Assembly (NCBI RefSeq): GCF_002234615.1
Contig: NZ_NMQW01000027.1
Coordinates: 1-64,000, forward strand
Direction of reading: 5' to 3'
Origin: Paenibacillus rigui
Lineage (GTDB): Bacteria > Bacillota > Bacilli > Paenibacillales > NBRC-103111
DNA length: 64,000 bases
Below, in pieces: positions 51,511-62,700 of this stretch; positions within the stretch are counted from its first letter, which is position 1; each line of letters begins with the position of its first letter. The notes under the pieces were generated by a model. The model had not been told where the DNA came from, made no database searches, and saw only the letters and a program-made list of their open reading frames with translations. The position numbers and the translations under genes are program-made.

Positions 51511-51676
51511 AAGGATGCCTGCCTTTCTTTGGAAACGGCCTCGGGGCCAGCAGTGAAAGAAGTAATGAAGTTCCAAGAGGTGATGCAGATCACGAAGGGG
51601 GACGCTCTAAAAGCAATGCATTCCCTGTTTTCTAGCAGGCCTCACAATAAATTCACTATAGCATGATCTGAAAATG

Positions 51677-51706
51677 TTGACAAAATAGAAGGATTATCGC
51701 TATAAT
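51677..51706 (+). promoter_or_regulatory. promoter of yceD-rpmF
   Basis: TTGACA (51677-51682), an 18-base spacer and TATAAT (51701-51706) are both perfect boxes, 28 bases before the yceD start. The rest of the 51511-51733 gap shows nothing else. Confidence 0.85.
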
Positions 51707-51733
51707 AATCTTTGTTTGTTTGGGGTGATACTA

Positions 51734-52243
51734 TTGTTCATTCGATTGAAAGAGTTGGCGCAGAAAGCGAACACGGTACATATTAATGAGACCATTGATT
51801 TGACCGATGTTTTGAAGAATCGCAAGGATTTGCTCAGCTTCGGCCCGCTGCAGGTGGACCTGCAGGCCTATCATCAAGATGGGAAGGCGGAGGTGACTGG
51901 AGAACTTGGGATTGATGTGGAGCAGGAATGTTCCCGCTGCCTGAATCCGGTGAAGCAAAGGCTGGAGATTCCTTTTCACGAAACGTTTGCCCTTGCTGCA
52001 GATGAGTCGGAGCCTGATGACGAGGATGATGATACGCATTACGTCACAGATGAGAAGATAGAATTGATGCCCTACTTGATTGAAAATGTGCTTTTGGATT
52101 TGCCGTACGTGCCGTTGTGTGATGAATCTTGTCAGGGCTTATGCCCGACTTGCGGAACCAACCGCAATGAATCGGCTTGCGGCTGCAAGAACGAGAAGGT
52201 AGATCCGCGGCTCGCCGGATTAGCGGACTTTTTCAAGCCGTGA
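51734..52243 (+). CDS. yceD: DUF177/YceD-family protein
   Basis: The TTG at 51734 follows GGGGTGATA, giving 169 aa. Cysteine pairs CSRC, and later CPTCGTNRNESACGC, suggest zinc binding. The family is always next to rpmF and is thought to act in 23S rRNA or ribosome maturation. The spacer acidic stretch (ESEPDDEDDDTH) is typical. Confidence 0.88.
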   Translation: MFIRLKELAQKANTVHINETIDLTDVLKNRKDLLSFGPLQVDLQAYHQDGKAEVTGELGIDVEQECSRCLNPVKQRLEIPFHETFALAADESEPDDEDDDTHYVTDEKIELMPYLIENVLLDLPYVPLCDESCQGLCPTCGTNRNESACGCKNEKVDPRLAGLADFFKP

Positions 52244-52299
52244 ACCGGCAAACAATGGTCTAGGGAATGGTTTTGAATTCGTTGAAGGAGGTGGGATAG

Positions 52300-52473
52300 A
52301 TGGCAGTACCTCAAAGGAGAACATCCAAAACACGTCGCGACAAGCGCCGTACTCACTTTAAATTAGTAGTTCCAGGCATGGTAAAGTGCGACAATTGTGG
52401 TGAATTGAAATTGGCTCACCGTGTGTGCAAAGTGTGTGGTTCTTACAAAAAAAGAGAGATCATCAAGCAATAG
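52300..52473 (+). CDS. rpmF: 50S ribosomal protein L32
   Basis: This 57-aa protein is too short for a size cut-off but certain. It begins [17 protein letters not shown] and has CDNC and CKVC zinc ligands. AAGGAGGTGGG precedes the ATG. It is cotranscribed with yceD and followed by a strong terminator. Confidence 0.97.
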   Translation: MAVPQRRTSKTRRDKRRTHFKLVVPGMVKCDNCGELKLAHRVCKVCGSYKKREIIKQ

Positions 52474-52494
52474 TTCTTTCGAACACGAAGCGGT

Positions 52495-52529
52495 AGCACT
52501 TCATCTGACGGTGAAGTGCTATTTTTTTG
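52495..52529 (+). terminator. rpmF terminator
   Basis: AGCACTTCA (52495-52503) and TGAAGTGCT (52512-52520) form a perfect nine-base stem followed by ATTTTTTT. It separates rpmF from the fap operon. Confidence 0.92.
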
Positions 52530-52686
52530 CTTCCCTTTTCATAGGCTATCCATTATACTATCTCTTATTACTTGGTCATAAGATAAAGTGTTATGCCAAT
52601 TTGGATACACTAAGCTACATAGATGCTTTGGTTTATAATTGAACTTTTAGCAAGTATACGATTCCATGGAAAAGGTGGTGTCCGGC

Positions 52687-53283
52687 ATGGAACGCCTTCC
52701 TAAACGCCAGCGTCAGCAGCAATTGGCCGGAGCTATTGAGGATAATCCGTTTATTACGGACGAAGAATTAATGCGTTTTTTCCAGGTAAGCATTCAAACG
52801 ATTCGCCTGGACCGTCTGGAGCTCGGTATTCCTGAGCTGCGCGAACGTATGAAGCTGATGGCCGAGCAGTCGTATGATCAGGTTCGGTCGCTTCCACTGC
52901 ACGAGGTGATCGGGGATGTCATTGATCTGCAGTTGGACAAGAGCGGCATTTCGATGTTCGAGATCAAGGAAGAGCATGTATTTTCCAGAACGAAAATTGC
53001 CCGAGGCCATCACATTTTTTCCCAGGCAAATTCGCTGGCTGTAGCGTTGATTAACGATCCGATTGCACTTACGGCTGCGGCAGACATCCGGTTTGTTCGT
53101 TCGGTTAACCTGGCTGAGAAATGTATTGCCAAGGCTTATGTCCGATCGATTTCCAAAGGGAAAGCCAAAGTGGAAGTTTTCACCTATGTCGGTGAGGAAA
53201 TTGTGTTTCAAGGAAATTTCATTATTTATCATTCAGCAAAAGATCGTGCAGAGGGAGGGGAGCCAGATGCGGATAGCCATTGA
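52687..53283 (+). CDS. fapR: fatty acid/phospholipid synthesis repressor FapR
   Basis: In this 198-aa protein, residues 1-50 are the DNA-binding HTH (MRFFQVSIQTIRLDRLELG). Residues 80-190 are a hot-dog fold that binds malonyl-CoA (HIFSQANSLAVALIN). The start ATG at 52687 follows AAGGTGGTG; an ATG at 52666 has no site. FapR represses lipid genes until malonyl-CoA rises. It overlaps plsX by 17 bases. No good FapR box was seen upstream. Confidence 0.93.
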   Translation: MERLPKRQRQQQLAGAIEDNPFITDEELMRFFQVSIQTIRLDRLELGIPELRERMKLMAEQSYDQVRSLPLHEVIGDVIDLQLDKSGISMFEIKEEHVFSRTKIARGHHIFSQANSLAVALINDPIALTAAADIRFVRSVNLAEKCIAKAYVRSISKGKAKVEVFTYVGEEIVFQGNFIIYHSAKDRAEGGEPDADSH

Positions 53284-54265
53284 TGCGATGGGCGGCGACC
53301 ATGCTCCTGATGTTGTTGTGGCCGGAGCGCTGGAAGCGGCGCGGGAATGGGCCGATACGACCATTATTTTGGTTGGAGATTCCGCCCGGATTGAACCGCT
53401 GCTCCAAGGCACCAAGCCTTCCAATTTGGTCATTCGCCATGCGGCGGAAATTATTGAAGCGGACGATGAGCCAGTCAAAGCCGTGCGGCGCAAAAAGGAT
53501 GCCTCGATGGTCGTAGCGGGGCGTATGGTACGCGAGAAAGAAGCCGACGCTATGATTTCAGCCGGGAATACGGGCGCGTTAATGACAACGGGGCTGCTGG
53601 TCGTAGGCCGGATTGCCGGTATTGAGAGACCGGCCTTGGCGCCGATGATACCGACGATGGACGGAAAAGGCGTGTTAGCCTTGGATTTGGGCGCTAATAT
53701 GGATTCCAGTCCAGAGCAGCTGCTTCAATTCGCGATTATGGGCAGTATATACAGAGACAAGGTTCACGGGGTTGCGAACCCGCGGGTAGGGCTTTTGAAT
53801 GTAGGCACCGAGGCGATGAAGGGCAACGAACTGACGAAGGCCGCTTATCCGCTTCTGGAGCAGGCGCCAATTCATTTCGTAGGTAATGTGGAGTCCCGAG
53901 AAGTACTGAAGGCTCCATGCGATGTATTGGTTTGTGACGGCTTCGCCGGCAATATTATGCTGAAGTCGGTGGAGGGGGCCGCGTCCGTGATCTTCTCCGT
54001 GTTGAAAAAAGAGTTTACCCAAAATTTGTTTACCAAATTGGCTGCACTTATTTTAAAACCTGGCTTAACCAAATTTCGCCGCAGCTTTGACTATTCAGAG
54101 CATGGTGCAGCTCCGCTGCTCGGAATCGACGGACTTTTACTGAAGAGTCATGGTTCCTCGAACGCTTTTGCCATCAAAAATGCCGTCCGGCAAGCGCGGA
54201 TCGCATTGCAAAATGATCTTGTACGCAGCATATCTAAGGAAATCAGTAAGGGAAGCGAGTTGTGA
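53267..54265 (+). CDS. plsX: phosphate acyltransferase PlsX
   Basis: A 332-aa protein beginning MRIAIDAMGGDHAPDVVV; ATG 53267 follows GAGGGGAG. AMISAGNTGALMT and VCDGFAGNIMLKS are PlsX signatures. It converts acyl-ACP into acyl-phosphate for phosphatidic acid synthesis. It overlaps fapR and precedes fabH. Confidence 0.96.
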   Translation: MRIAIDAMGGDHAPDVVVAGALEAAREWADTTIILVGDSARIEPLLQGTKPSNLVIRHAAEIIEADDEPVKAVRRKKDASMVVAGRMVREKEADAMISAGNTGALMTTGLLVVGRIAGIERPALAPMIPTMDGKGVLALDLGANMDSSPEQLLQFAIMGSIYRDKVHGVANPRVGLLNVGTEAMKGNELTKAAYPLLEQAPIHFVGNVESREVLKAPCDVLVCDGFAGNIMLKSVEGAASVIFSVLKKEFTQNLFTKLAALILKPGLTKFRRSFDYSEHGAAPLLGIDGLLLKSHGSSNAFAIKNAVRQARIALQNDLVRSISKEISKGSEL

Positions 54266-54268
54266 CCT

Positions 54269-55255
54269 ATGAGTTTACTGCCGGTTGGCATTATTGGATC
54301 TGGAAAATATGTACCGGATCGGGTACTGACTAATAAAGAATTGGAACAAATGGTCGAAACCAACGATGAATGGATCGTAGCGAGAACCGGAATTCGGGAG
54401 CGCCGTCTGGCGAGCGCGGAGCAAGCGTCTTCGGATCTGGCCTATGAAGCCGCGATAAGAGCGATGGATATGGCCGGCATCACCGCGGAGCAGCTGGATT
54501 TGATCGTTGTGGCAACGATTACTCCAGATATGTCCTTTCCTTCGACTGCATGCATCCTTCAGGATCGGCTCGGCGCGAAAAAAGCGGCGGCATTCGACTT
54601 GTCCGCTGCATGCTCCGGCTTCATCTATGGGCTGGCCAACGCGTCGAATTTCATTGCTATGGGCATTTATAAATATGCGCTTGTTATTGGTGCCGAATGC
54701 TTGTCCAAGATTACCGATTATACCGACCGCAACACTTGCATTCTGTTTGGGGACGGTGCGGGAGCGGTTGTGCTCGGTCAAGTACCGGAAGGCCGCGGCT
54801 TCAAATCGTTCGAGCTGGGGGCCGATGGCTCCGGCGGAGAGCTGCTGAATATTAAAGGCGGGGGCTCCCGCTGTCCGTCTTCGCCTCAAAGCATCGAAGG
54901 TAAGCAGCACTTTATATATATGGCGGGAAGCGAAGTGTTCAAATTTGCCGTTCGCATCATGGGAAGCGCGGCTGAGGAAGCGCTGCGCAAAGCCGGCATG
55001 GACAAAAGCGAAATCGACCTGCTGGTCCCCCATCAGGCCAACATCCGAATTATTCAATCGGCATTAAACCGGTTGAATTTAAACGAAGAGAAAGCTATGA
55101 TCAATTTGGATAAATACGGCAATATGTCGGCCGCTTCGATTCCTGTTGCTCTCGCAGAGGCTGTGGAGAACGGCAGAGTCAAAGAGGGCGATTGCATCGT
55201 GCTCGTCGGCTTTGGCGGCGGATTGACATGGGGTGCCTCCGTATTGGTATGGTAA
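54269..55255 (+). CDS. fabH: 3-oxoacyl-ACP synthase III
   Basis: A 328-aa protein with catalytic Cys115 in FDLSAACSGFIYG, His in VPHQANIRII and Asn in DKYGNMSAASIPV. It condenses a branched or short acyl-CoA with malonyl-ACP to start fatty acid synthesis. It begins three bases after plsX. Confidence 0.96.
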   Translation: MSLLPVGIIGSGKYVPDRVLTNKELEQMVETNDEWIVARTGIRERRLASAEQASSDLAYEAAIRAMDMAGITAEQLDLIVVATITPDMSFPSTACILQDRLGAKKAAAFDLSAACSGFIYGLANASNFIAMGIYKYALVIGAECLSKITDYTDRNTCILFGDGAGAVVLGQVPEGRGFKSFELGADGSGGELLNIKGGGSRCPSSPQSIEGKQHFIYMAGSEVFKFAVRIMGSAAEEALRKAGMDKSEIDLLVPHQANIRIIQSALNRLNLNEEKAMINLDKYGNMSAASIPVALAEAVENGRVKEGDCIVLVGFGGGLTWGASVLVW

Positions 55256-55313
55256 AACAGTACGGCTATTCGGCATAAGGAATGGCTGCAGGAATGAAAG
55301 GAGTTACGGGTAT

Positions 55314-56252
55314 ATGGGTAAAATCGCGTTTGTGTTTCCGGGACAGGGGGCACAGGCTGTAGGAATGGGCCGCGATATTTATGAAGCGGATGCGGCTGCC
55401 AAGCAGCTGTTCGAGCGTGCGGATCAGGCGTTGGGCTACTCGCTGTCATCCATTATTTTTGACGGTCCGGAGTCGGAATTGAAAATTACTTATCATACGC
55501 AGCCTGCGCTGCTGACCACAAGTACAGCTTACCTGGAGCTATTTAAAGCAAAAGGAATCGAGCCTGATTTTGTGGCAGGCCATAGCCTTGGTGAATATAG
55601 CGCGCTTGTTGCCTCCGGCGTCCTCTCTTTCGAGGATGCTGTCCGCACCGTTCGTGCTCGCGGAGAGTTTATGGAGCAAGCGGTGCCAAGCGGGCAAGGA
55701 GCCATGGCTGCTGTGCTTGGAGGAGAACGGGAAGCGCTTCAACAATTGTGTGAAGCGATTACTCGTGAAGTCGGGGTTGTCGAGCTTGCCAACCTGAATT
55801 GTCCTGGACAAATTGTCGTTTCCGGCAGTAAGGAAGGGGTACAAGCTTTGGTGGAGCGCGGCAAAGAAATAGGGGCAAAGCGGGTTATTCCGCTTGAAGT
55901 CAGCGGGCCGTTCCATTCTTCCTTGATGAAACCGGCCTCCGAGAAGCTGGCTGGCGTCCTGTCCGGGCTTGAAATGAGCCGGGCTGCCATTCCGGTGGTT
56001 GCAAATGTCACCGCACGACCAGTGCAAGATCCTGCGGAAATACGCGAGCTTCTGGTTGAACAAGTGCACTCCTCCGTGCTTTGGGAGGACAGTATTGCAT
56101 GGCTGATCGAGCAGGGCGTAGATACGTTTGTAGAGATTGGTTCAGGTACCGTTCTGGCTGGATTAATCAAAAAAATCGATCGCTCCGTCAAGGTATACGG
56201 GATCAACAGCAAGGAAGCCATCGACCAATTCCAATTGGAGCCTACGGCCTAG
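55314..56252 (+). CDS. fabD: malonyl-CoA:ACP transacylase
   Basis: A 312-aa protein starting MGKIAFVFPGQGAQAVGMG, with nucleophile Ser in GHSLGEYSALVASG and His in GPFHSSLMKPA. ATG 55314 follows AAAGGAG. It makes malonyl-ACP. Part of the fap operon. Confidence 0.96.
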   Translation: MGKIAFVFPGQGAQAVGMGRDIYEADAAAKQLFERADQALGYSLSSIIFDGPESELKITYHTQPALLTTSTAYLELFKAKGIEPDFVAGHSLGEYSALVASGVLSFEDAVRTVRARGEFMEQAVPSGQGAMAAVLGGEREALQQLCEAITREVGVVELANLNCPGQIVVSGSKEGVQALVERGKEIGAKRVIPLEVSGPFHSSLMKPASEKLAGVLSGLEMSRAAIPVVANVTARPVQDPAEIRELLVEQVHSSVLWEDSIAWLIEQGVDTFVEIGSGTVLAGLIKKIDRSVKVYGINSKEAIDQFQLEPTA

Positions 56253-56285
56253 GAAGATACGTTAAGCTTGAAGGAGGAATTTGCA

Positions 56286-57026
56286 ATGTTGACGGGGAAA
56301 GTAGCATTGATCACGGGGGCATCCCGGGGTATCGGGCGTGCCATAGCACTTACGCTTGCCGATGCGGGAGCGGACGTGGCCGTTAATTACGCCGGAAGCG
56401 AGGCTGCGGCTGCCGAAGTGGTCAGCTTGATTGAAGCCAAGGGCCGCAAAGCGATCAAAATCAAAGCCGATGTCAGCTCCACGCAGGAAGTGGAAGATAT
56501 GTTCAAGCAGGTTTTGGAAACGTTTGGGAAATTGGACATTTTGGTGAATAATGCTGGCATCACGAGAGATAATTTGATTATGCGTATGAAAGAGGATGAA
56601 TTCGACCAAGTGATCGCAACGAATCTGAAAGGCGTGTTTAATTGCGTCAAAGCCGCAACCCGCCCGATGATGAAGCAGCGTTCCGGTCGCATTATTAATA
56701 TTTCTTCTGTCGTTGGCGTACTGGGTAATGCCGGACAAGCCAATTACGTCGCGGCCAAAGCCGGTGTCATCGGCATGACCAAAGCCACTGCGAAGGAGCT
56801 TGCCTCTCGTGGAATTACAGTCAATGCCGTAGCTCCTGGCTTTATCGAGACCGACATGACCGATAAGCTGTCTGAGGATATGCGTGCGCAGCTGCTGCAG
56901 CAAATTCCACTGGCGAAGCTTGGGCAGCCGGACGATATAGCCAAAGCCGTGCGTTTCCTTGCTTCGGATGACGCGTCTTATATGACGGGTCAAACGATTC
57001 ATGTCGACGGCGGCATGTACATGTAA
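56286..57026 (+). CDS. fabG: 3-oxoacyl-ACP reductase
   Basis: A 246-aa SDR protein: [12 protein letters not shown] binds [14 protein letters not shown], catalytic S in [12 protein letters not shown] and K in [12 protein letters not shown] 56286 chosen for AAGGAGG eight bases upstream. It reduces beta-ketoacyl-ACP. The long gap to acpP suggests acpP has extra control. Confidence 0.96.
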   Translation: MLTGKVALITGASRGIGRAIALTLADAGADVAVNYAGSEAAAAEVVSLIEAKGRKAIKIKADVSSTQEVEDMFKQVLETFGKLDILVNNAGITRDNLIMRMKEDEFDQVIATNLKGVFNCVKAATRPMMKQRSGRIINISSVVGVLGNAGQANYVAAKAGVIGMTKATAKELASRGITVNAVAPGFIETDMTDKLSEDMRAQLLQQIPLAKLGQPDDIAKAVRFLASDDASYMTGQTIHVDGGMYM

Positions 57027-57179
57027 GAAAGAAGACTCCTTCTCAGCTCTACGAGCGGCTTTTGCCTTTTGTCAGGCAATTGCCACTATTCACAAATATT
57101 GTTTTTTTCAGAGGACCTTGCGCTTGCTATGGCAATTTGTCCGCAAGTTCAGTATAATACCATGGAGGAGGTGAACCGG

Positions 57180-57413
57180 ATGTCCGAAGTTTTAGATCGC
57201 GTGAAACGTATCGTCATTGATCGTCTTGGTGTGGATGAGGCCGAAGTTACCCTCGAAGCCAATTTTAAAGATGATTTAGGCGCTGATTCTCTAGATGTAG
57301 TAGAATTGGTTATGGAATTGGAAGATGAGTTTGATATGGAAATCTCTGATGAAGATGCAGAGACAATTACTACTGTAGGTCAAGTAGTTGAGTACATAAA
57401 ATCTCATACTTAA
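57180..57413 (+). CDS. acpP: acyl carrier protein
   Basis: A 77-aa acidic protein; Ser37 in [19 protein letters not shown] receives the 4'-phosphopantetheine. ATG 57180 follows GGAGGAGGTG. A TATAAT 22 bases before the RBS region (57153-57158) may be a local -10, but the -35 is poor. Confidence 0.97.
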   Translation: MSEVLDRVKRIVIDRLGVDEAEVTLEANFKDDLGADSLDVVELVMELEDEFDMEISDEDAETITTVGQVVEYIKSHT

Positions 57414-57419
57414 TGTTAT

Positions 57420-57452
57420 AAGTCCCGTTTGGTTTATAAGACGGGACTTATC
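57420..57452 (+). terminator. hairpin between acpP and fabF (attenuator)
   Basis: AAGTCCCGT (57420-57428) and ACGGGACTT (57441-57449) form a perfect nine-base stem, followed by only ATCTCC, so it is weak as a terminator. It could cap a short acpP transcript and lower fabF expression. Confidence 0.5.
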
Positions 57453-57550
57453 TCCATTCAGCCCAAACGATAGTTTGCGATTAACGGAACTACTTACTTT
57501 TAACAACGGAAATACATAACAAATGTTATTTTAGATAGAGGTGGATGAAA

Positions 57551-58786
57551 GTGAAGCAAAGAGTTGTCATAACAGGGATGGGCGTCATGACCTCCTTGGG
57601 TCATGATCTCGAGACATTCTGGGGGAACCTGCTTGCAGGGAAATCAGGAGTGGGCCCGATCGAATTGTTTGATGTAAGCGAATATCCAACTCGTATTGCA
57701 GCGGAGATCAAAGATTTTAATCCCGAGCAATACTTCGATAAGAAAGAAGCGCGCCGGATGGACCGATTCGTGCAGTTTGCCGTTGCGGCCAGCTTAAGCG
57801 CACTGAAGGACGCAGGATTGAATGTGAAGGAAGACACCGACCCGGAACGCGTTGGGGTTTATGTAGGCTCTGGTATCGGCGGCTTGTCCACGTGGGAAGA
57901 GCAGCACAAGATTTTGTTGGAAAAAGGACCGAAGCGCGTCAGCCCGTTCTTCATTCCGATGATGATCGCGAACATGGCTTCAGGACAAATTTCCATGATG
58001 ACAGGAGCGAAAGGGCCTAACAGCACTGCAGTTACTGCCTGTGCGACAGGTACGCACTCCATTGGCGATTCGTATAAAATGATTCAGCGCGGCGATGCTG
58101 ACGTTATGATCTGCGGCGGTGCCGAAGCAACTATCAGCCCTACAGGTGTTGCCGGCTTCTGTGCTCTGCGTGCGATGTCAACCCGCAATGACGAGCCGGC
58201 AAGAGCAAGTCGCCCATTCGATACGGATCGTGACGGTTTCGTTATGGGTGAAGGTTCAGGTATTTTGATTCTGGAGTCTTTGGAGCACGCACAGAAACGC
58301 GGAGCGAAGATTTACGGTGAAGTGATCGGTTACGGCATGAGCGGCGACGCTTACCATATGACGGAACCGGATCCGGACGGGGCTGCCCGCTGTATGGTCA
58401 AAGCGATCAAAGACGCAGGTATTGCGCCGGAAGAGATCGATTACATCAATGCACACGGAACCTCTACGCCGGTAGGTGACCGTTCGGAGACGACGGCCAT
58501 TAAGAAGGCATTCGGAGACCATGCGTATAAACTGGCGGTCAGCTCGACCAAATCGATGACAGGTCACCTCCTTGGTGCAGCCGGCGGCGTGGAAGCGCTC
58601 ATCTGCGGATTGACGCTAAAGCACGGTATGATTGCTCCGACAATCAATTTGGAGAACCAAGATCCTGAATGTGACTTGGATTATGTGCCGAATACGCCGC
58701 GGAAAGCGGATGTAAACATAGTCATGTCCAACTCCTTTGGATTTGGCGGTCACAATGCCACGATTATTTTGAAAAAGTTTGAATAG
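57551..58786 (+). CDS. fabF: 3-oxoacyl-ACP synthase II
   Basis: A 411-aa protein; GTG 57551 lies six bases after GAGGTGG, while the ATG at 57545 directly abuts it. Cys164 in [12 protein letters not shown], His in HGTSTPVGD and GHLLGAAGG form the active site. It elongates the acyl chain. Confidence 0.96.
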   Translation: MKQRVVITGMGVMTSLGHDLETFWGNLLAGKSGVGPIELFDVSEYPTRIAAEIKDFNPEQYFDKKEARRMDRFVQFAVAASLSALKDAGLNVKEDTDPERVGVYVGSGIGGLSTWEEQHKILLEKGPKRVSPFFIPMMIANMASGQISMMTGAKGPNSTAVTACATGTHSIGDSYKMIQRGDADVMICGGAEATISPTGVAGFCALRAMSTRNDEPARASRPFDTDRDGFVMGEGSGILILESLEHAQKRGAKIYGEVIGYGMSGDAYHMTEPDPDGAARCMVKAIKDAGIAPEEIDYINAHGTSTPVGDRSETTAIKKAFGDHAYKLAVSSTKSMTGHLLGAAGGVEALICGLTLKHGMIAPTINLENQDPECDLDYVPNTPRKADVNIVMSNSFGFGGHNATIILKKFE

Positions 58787-58846
58787 ATGAACCGCCGTGT
58801 GACGGAAATGAACAATACAGGATGCTCTTGAGTAGGTGGTGAAGGC

Positions 58847-59545
58847 ATGCATCGAAACCTGAAACAGCTGCAATCGGCGTTGAATATTACCTTTCGCAAA
58901 CCCGAGCTTTTACGGCAAGCGTTTACGCACTCTTCTTATGTGAACGAGCACCGTGTCGGCAATTATAAGGATAACGAGCGGCTTGAATTTTTGGGCGATG
59001 CGGTCCTGGAATTAACCGTTTCCGAGTATTTATTCGACACGTACCCGGAGCGTTCGGAAGGAGAGCTGACGAAGTTGAGGGCGTCTATTGTCTGTGAGCC
59101 TTCACTTGTTGGCTTTGCCGAGGAGCTGGATTTTGGCGCTTATGTACTGCTGGGCAAGGGTGAGGAGCTGACAGGCGGCAGAACGCGGCCGGCGCTGCTT
59201 GCGGATGTGTTCGAATCGTTTATCGGGGCTCTGTACTTGGATCAGGGGCTGGAAGTCGTTAAACAATTTTTGCGCAAGCATCTGTTCCCAAACCTGCCGC
59301 ATCAGGGCAAGCTGCTGACTGTGGATTTCAAAACGCATTTGCAGGAATATACGCAGCAGCATAACATGGGCGTGTTGGAATACAGGATCGTCGATGAACG
59401 GGGGCCTGCCCACGAACGGGAGTTTGTAGCCCAGGTTCAGGTGAATGACACGCTTCTCGGACAAGGCTCCGGCCGTTCGAAGAAAGAAGCTGAGCAGCAT
59501 GCGGCTGCCCAGGCTTTGGAAGCACTGAAGGTCCATATTCAATAA
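58847..59545 (+). CDS. rnc: ribonuclease III
   Basis: In this 232-aa protein, residues 1-150 hold the nuclease domain with signature [21 protein letters not shown] (E47, D51). Residues 160-230 are a dsRNA-binding domain ([30 protein letters not shown]). It processes rRNA precursors and structured RNA. It lies upstream of smc as in Bacillus. Confidence 0.96.
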   Translation: MHRNLKQLQSALNITFRKPELLRQAFTHSSYVNEHRVGNYKDNERLEFLGDAVLELTVSEYLFDTYPERSEGELTKLRASIVCEPSLVGFAEELDFGAYVLLGKGEELTGGRTRPALLADVFESFIGALYLDQGLEVVKQFLRKHLFPNLPHQGKLLTVDFKTHLQEYTQQHNMGVLEYRIVDERGPAHEREFVAQVQVNDTLLGQGSGRSKKEAEQHAAAQALEALKVHIQ

Positions 59546-59677
59546 TGAACCGTGCCCTAAGTTTCATTAGGGATGAGGAAGCAGCGGGGCAGCTGATGAA
59601 GCTGCTTTCGCTGCTTTTGCTGTTACAAAGGAGCTTTGCAGACGGTTCCATAAGTATCTACGATAGGGAATGTGTGG

Positions 59678-59683
59678 TACAAT
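59678..59683 (+). promoter_or_regulatory. possible extended -10 upstream of smc
   Basis: TGG-TACAAT (59675-59683) lies about 17 bases before the smc start, with no clear -35. The 59546-59677 gap shows GC-rich repeats but no gene. Confidence 0.35.
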
Positions 59684-59700
59684 AACGTTGAGGTGAGACG

Positions 59701-62700
59701 ATGTTTTTAAAGCGTATTGAGCTGTCTGGATTTAAATCGTTTGCCGACCGAACGGAGCTGGAATTCGTGCAAGGCATTACGGCTGTTGTAGGGCCCAACG
59801 GCAGCGGGAAGAGTAATATTTCCGACGGTATTCGTTGGGTGCTCGGGGAACAAAGTGCCCGCAGCCTGCGCGGCGGTAAAATGGAAGATATTATTTTTGC
59901 CGGCAGCGATGGCCGCAAAGCGGTGAATTATGGGGAAGTCTCGCTTACTCTCGATAATACGGATCAGGCCTTGTCGCTGGATTTTAACGAGGTGACGGTG
60001 ACACGCAGGGTGCACCGCAGCGGCGACAGTGAATATTTAATTAACAAGCAGCCCTGCAGGCTGAAGGATATCACAGAGCTGTTCATGGATACGGGGATCG
60101 GTAAGGAAGCTTACTCGATCATCGGACAAGGGCGGATTGAAGAAATTTTAAGCACAAAATCTGAGGATCGCCGGGGCATTTTTGAAGAAGCGTCGGGGAT
60201 TGTAAAATATAAATCGCGAAAGCGCGAAACTGAAAAGAAGCTGCAGGAAACCGAGCAAAATCTGCTTCGGATCCATGATCTGGTTGTGGAGCTCGAGGAT
60301 CAGATTGAGCCACTGCGGATGCAATCGGAAAAAGCGATCCGGTTCAAAGAATTGAAGGAACAGCTGAAGAGTAATGAAATTGCGATGTATGTGTATCAGA
60401 TTGAGCAAATTTACGCTTCCTGGACGGATACGAATGCCAAGCTGGAGAAGCTGAAGCAAGAACAGCTTGAGCTTTCGGCGGTTGTAGGCCAGCATGACGC
60501 GCATTTGGAGAAGCATCGGTGGGAGACACGCCGCTTGGAGGAGGAGATCGAACGCTTGCAGCAGCATTTGCTGCAGCTAAGCGAGGATTTCGAGAAATGT
60601 GAAGGTCAAGGCGAAGTATTGAAGGAACGCAAAAAAAATTATGGTGCCAACCAGGCGCAGCTGAGACAAACGATTTCCCAGCAGGAGCAGCGTATGCTTG
60701 AGAAGGAAACGGACTTATCCCGGTTCCAGGAAAAGATTGCGGCAATCTCCTCGGAGCTGATTCAATTTCAAGCGAAGCTAAAGGCGGAGGAAGATCGGCT
60801 GCTCGGCGTCAGCGGAGGAATCAGCTCCAGCGAGGAGGATCGGCTGAAGGGCGAGCTGCTGGAGACATTGAATGAAATGGCGAATGCCCGCAACGAGGTG
60901 CGTTATGCGGAGCAGCAAACGGAAGGCTTATCGAAAAGGCTGGACAGGCTCGGGGATGAGCACCGTAAATGGAAGGAGCAGCAGCAAAGCATCACAGAGC
61001 GCAAAAAGGATTTGGAGGAGCGTCTGAAGGCTGTTGTGGGACAGATTGCCGATGTGCGCAATCGTTACCTCGAGCTTAGCCAAAGCTTGAAATCAAAGCA
61101 GATCTTGTCGGAGGAAACGCAATCGACTGTACGTAAATGGGAGCAGAAGCTGGATGCGATGACTTCCCGGCGGGATACGATGCGTGAGATGGCCAACGAT
61201 TACGACGGCTTTATGCATGGGGTCAAGGAAGTATTGAAAGCCAAGGATCGCGGGGATCTGCGGGGTATCAAAGGAGCAGTGGCCGAGCTGGTCAAGGTGC
61301 CTGCGAACGTTGAGGTCGCCATGGAGACGGCCTTAGGCGGAGCCCTGCAGCATGTTGTTGTAGATAGTGAGGCCAATGGCCGCGAAGCGATCGCTTTCTT
61401 GAAAAGACGTCAGCTCGGGCGCGCTACGTTCCTGCCTTTAGATGTCATTCGCGGACGCTCCATTCCGGAGGGGGAAAAGCGGGCCATCGAAGGGATGGAA
61501 GGCTTTATCGGTATCGGGGTGGATTTGGTGCACTTCGATGAAACCTATCGTCAAATTGTTGGAAGCTTGCTGGGAAATGTCATTATTGCCAGCCAGCTCG
61601 ATATAGCGAACCGGATTGCTGCGAAGGTTCAATACCGTTATCGTGTCGTCACGCTGGAAGGGGACGTTGTTAACCCGGGAGGCTCGATGACAGGAGGCAG
61701 CCAGCAGAAGAAAGCAACGAATCTGCTTAGCCGTCAGCGTCAGATAGAAGAAATGGACAAGGAAATTATGGATTCCGAGCGTCAGCTTGTGCTGCTGCGT
61801 ACCAAAGCGGATACGGTCCGCAAGGAAATTACGGCGGAGACGCATACACTCGAAGAGCTTCGGCAAAAAGGGGAAACACTGCGTATTGAAGAGCAGCAAA
61901 TCCGTGCAGGCTTACAGCCGCTTGAGCATGAATCCAGGCAGGTTGCCGAGCAGTTGGCGCTGTACAGCCAGGATGGAGACGCATTGGATACGGAGCGCCG
62001 GGACCTGGACGGCCGCAGGACGGCTGCATTGGCTGCGCTGGAGCGTCTGCAGGAGCAGGAAGCGATCGTGCAGCAGGCGATTCGCGAGGCGGAGCTGGCA
62101 CGTAAGGCGGGTGAGCTCGCGAAGGAAGAGCTGCAAACCCAGCTGACCGATTTGAAAATTAAGGTCGCTTCCCAATCGCAAGAGAAGCAATCGCTGCAGG
62201 AGCAAGAACGCCGGTTTAAGCAGGAGCTGGACGAGCTGAAGAACGAGCTGGAGCTGAATCGCAGATTGCTTGCACAGCTCGAGCAGGATATGGCGAATCA
62301 TGATCAAGAGACGATACAGCAGATTGAGCAGCTGAACGATCTGAAGCTGAAGAAACAGCAGTGTACGGAGCAGCTGGATTTGAAGCGTGCGGAGCGTGCC
62401 GAATGGCAGGCTAAGCTGGAATTTGAAGAGAACAAAACCAAAGAGCAGCGCCTGCAGCTTCGGCAGGTAGAGGAACAGATGCATCAAATGGAAGTGCGTG
62501 TCACGCGGTTGGATGTTGAGCTTGAAACACTGCTCAAAAAGCTCGCAGACGACTATGAGCTAAGCTTTGAGCTGGCGAAGCAGCGTTATCCGGTGCCGGA
62601 GGACGTGCTTGGGGCACAAAATCTGGTACGTGAGCTGAAGCGGGATATCGCCATCCTGGGCGATGTGAATTTAGGGGCTGTGGAAGAGTTCCAGCGGGTG

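Noticed and set aside
56262-57002. 246-codon minus-strand frame opposite fabG
   Set aside because: Mirror of a perfect SDR reading frame; no motif.
57027-57070. GCTC-TAC-GAGC hairpin after fabG as a terminator
   Set aside because: Stem only four bases with weak T-run; not convincing.
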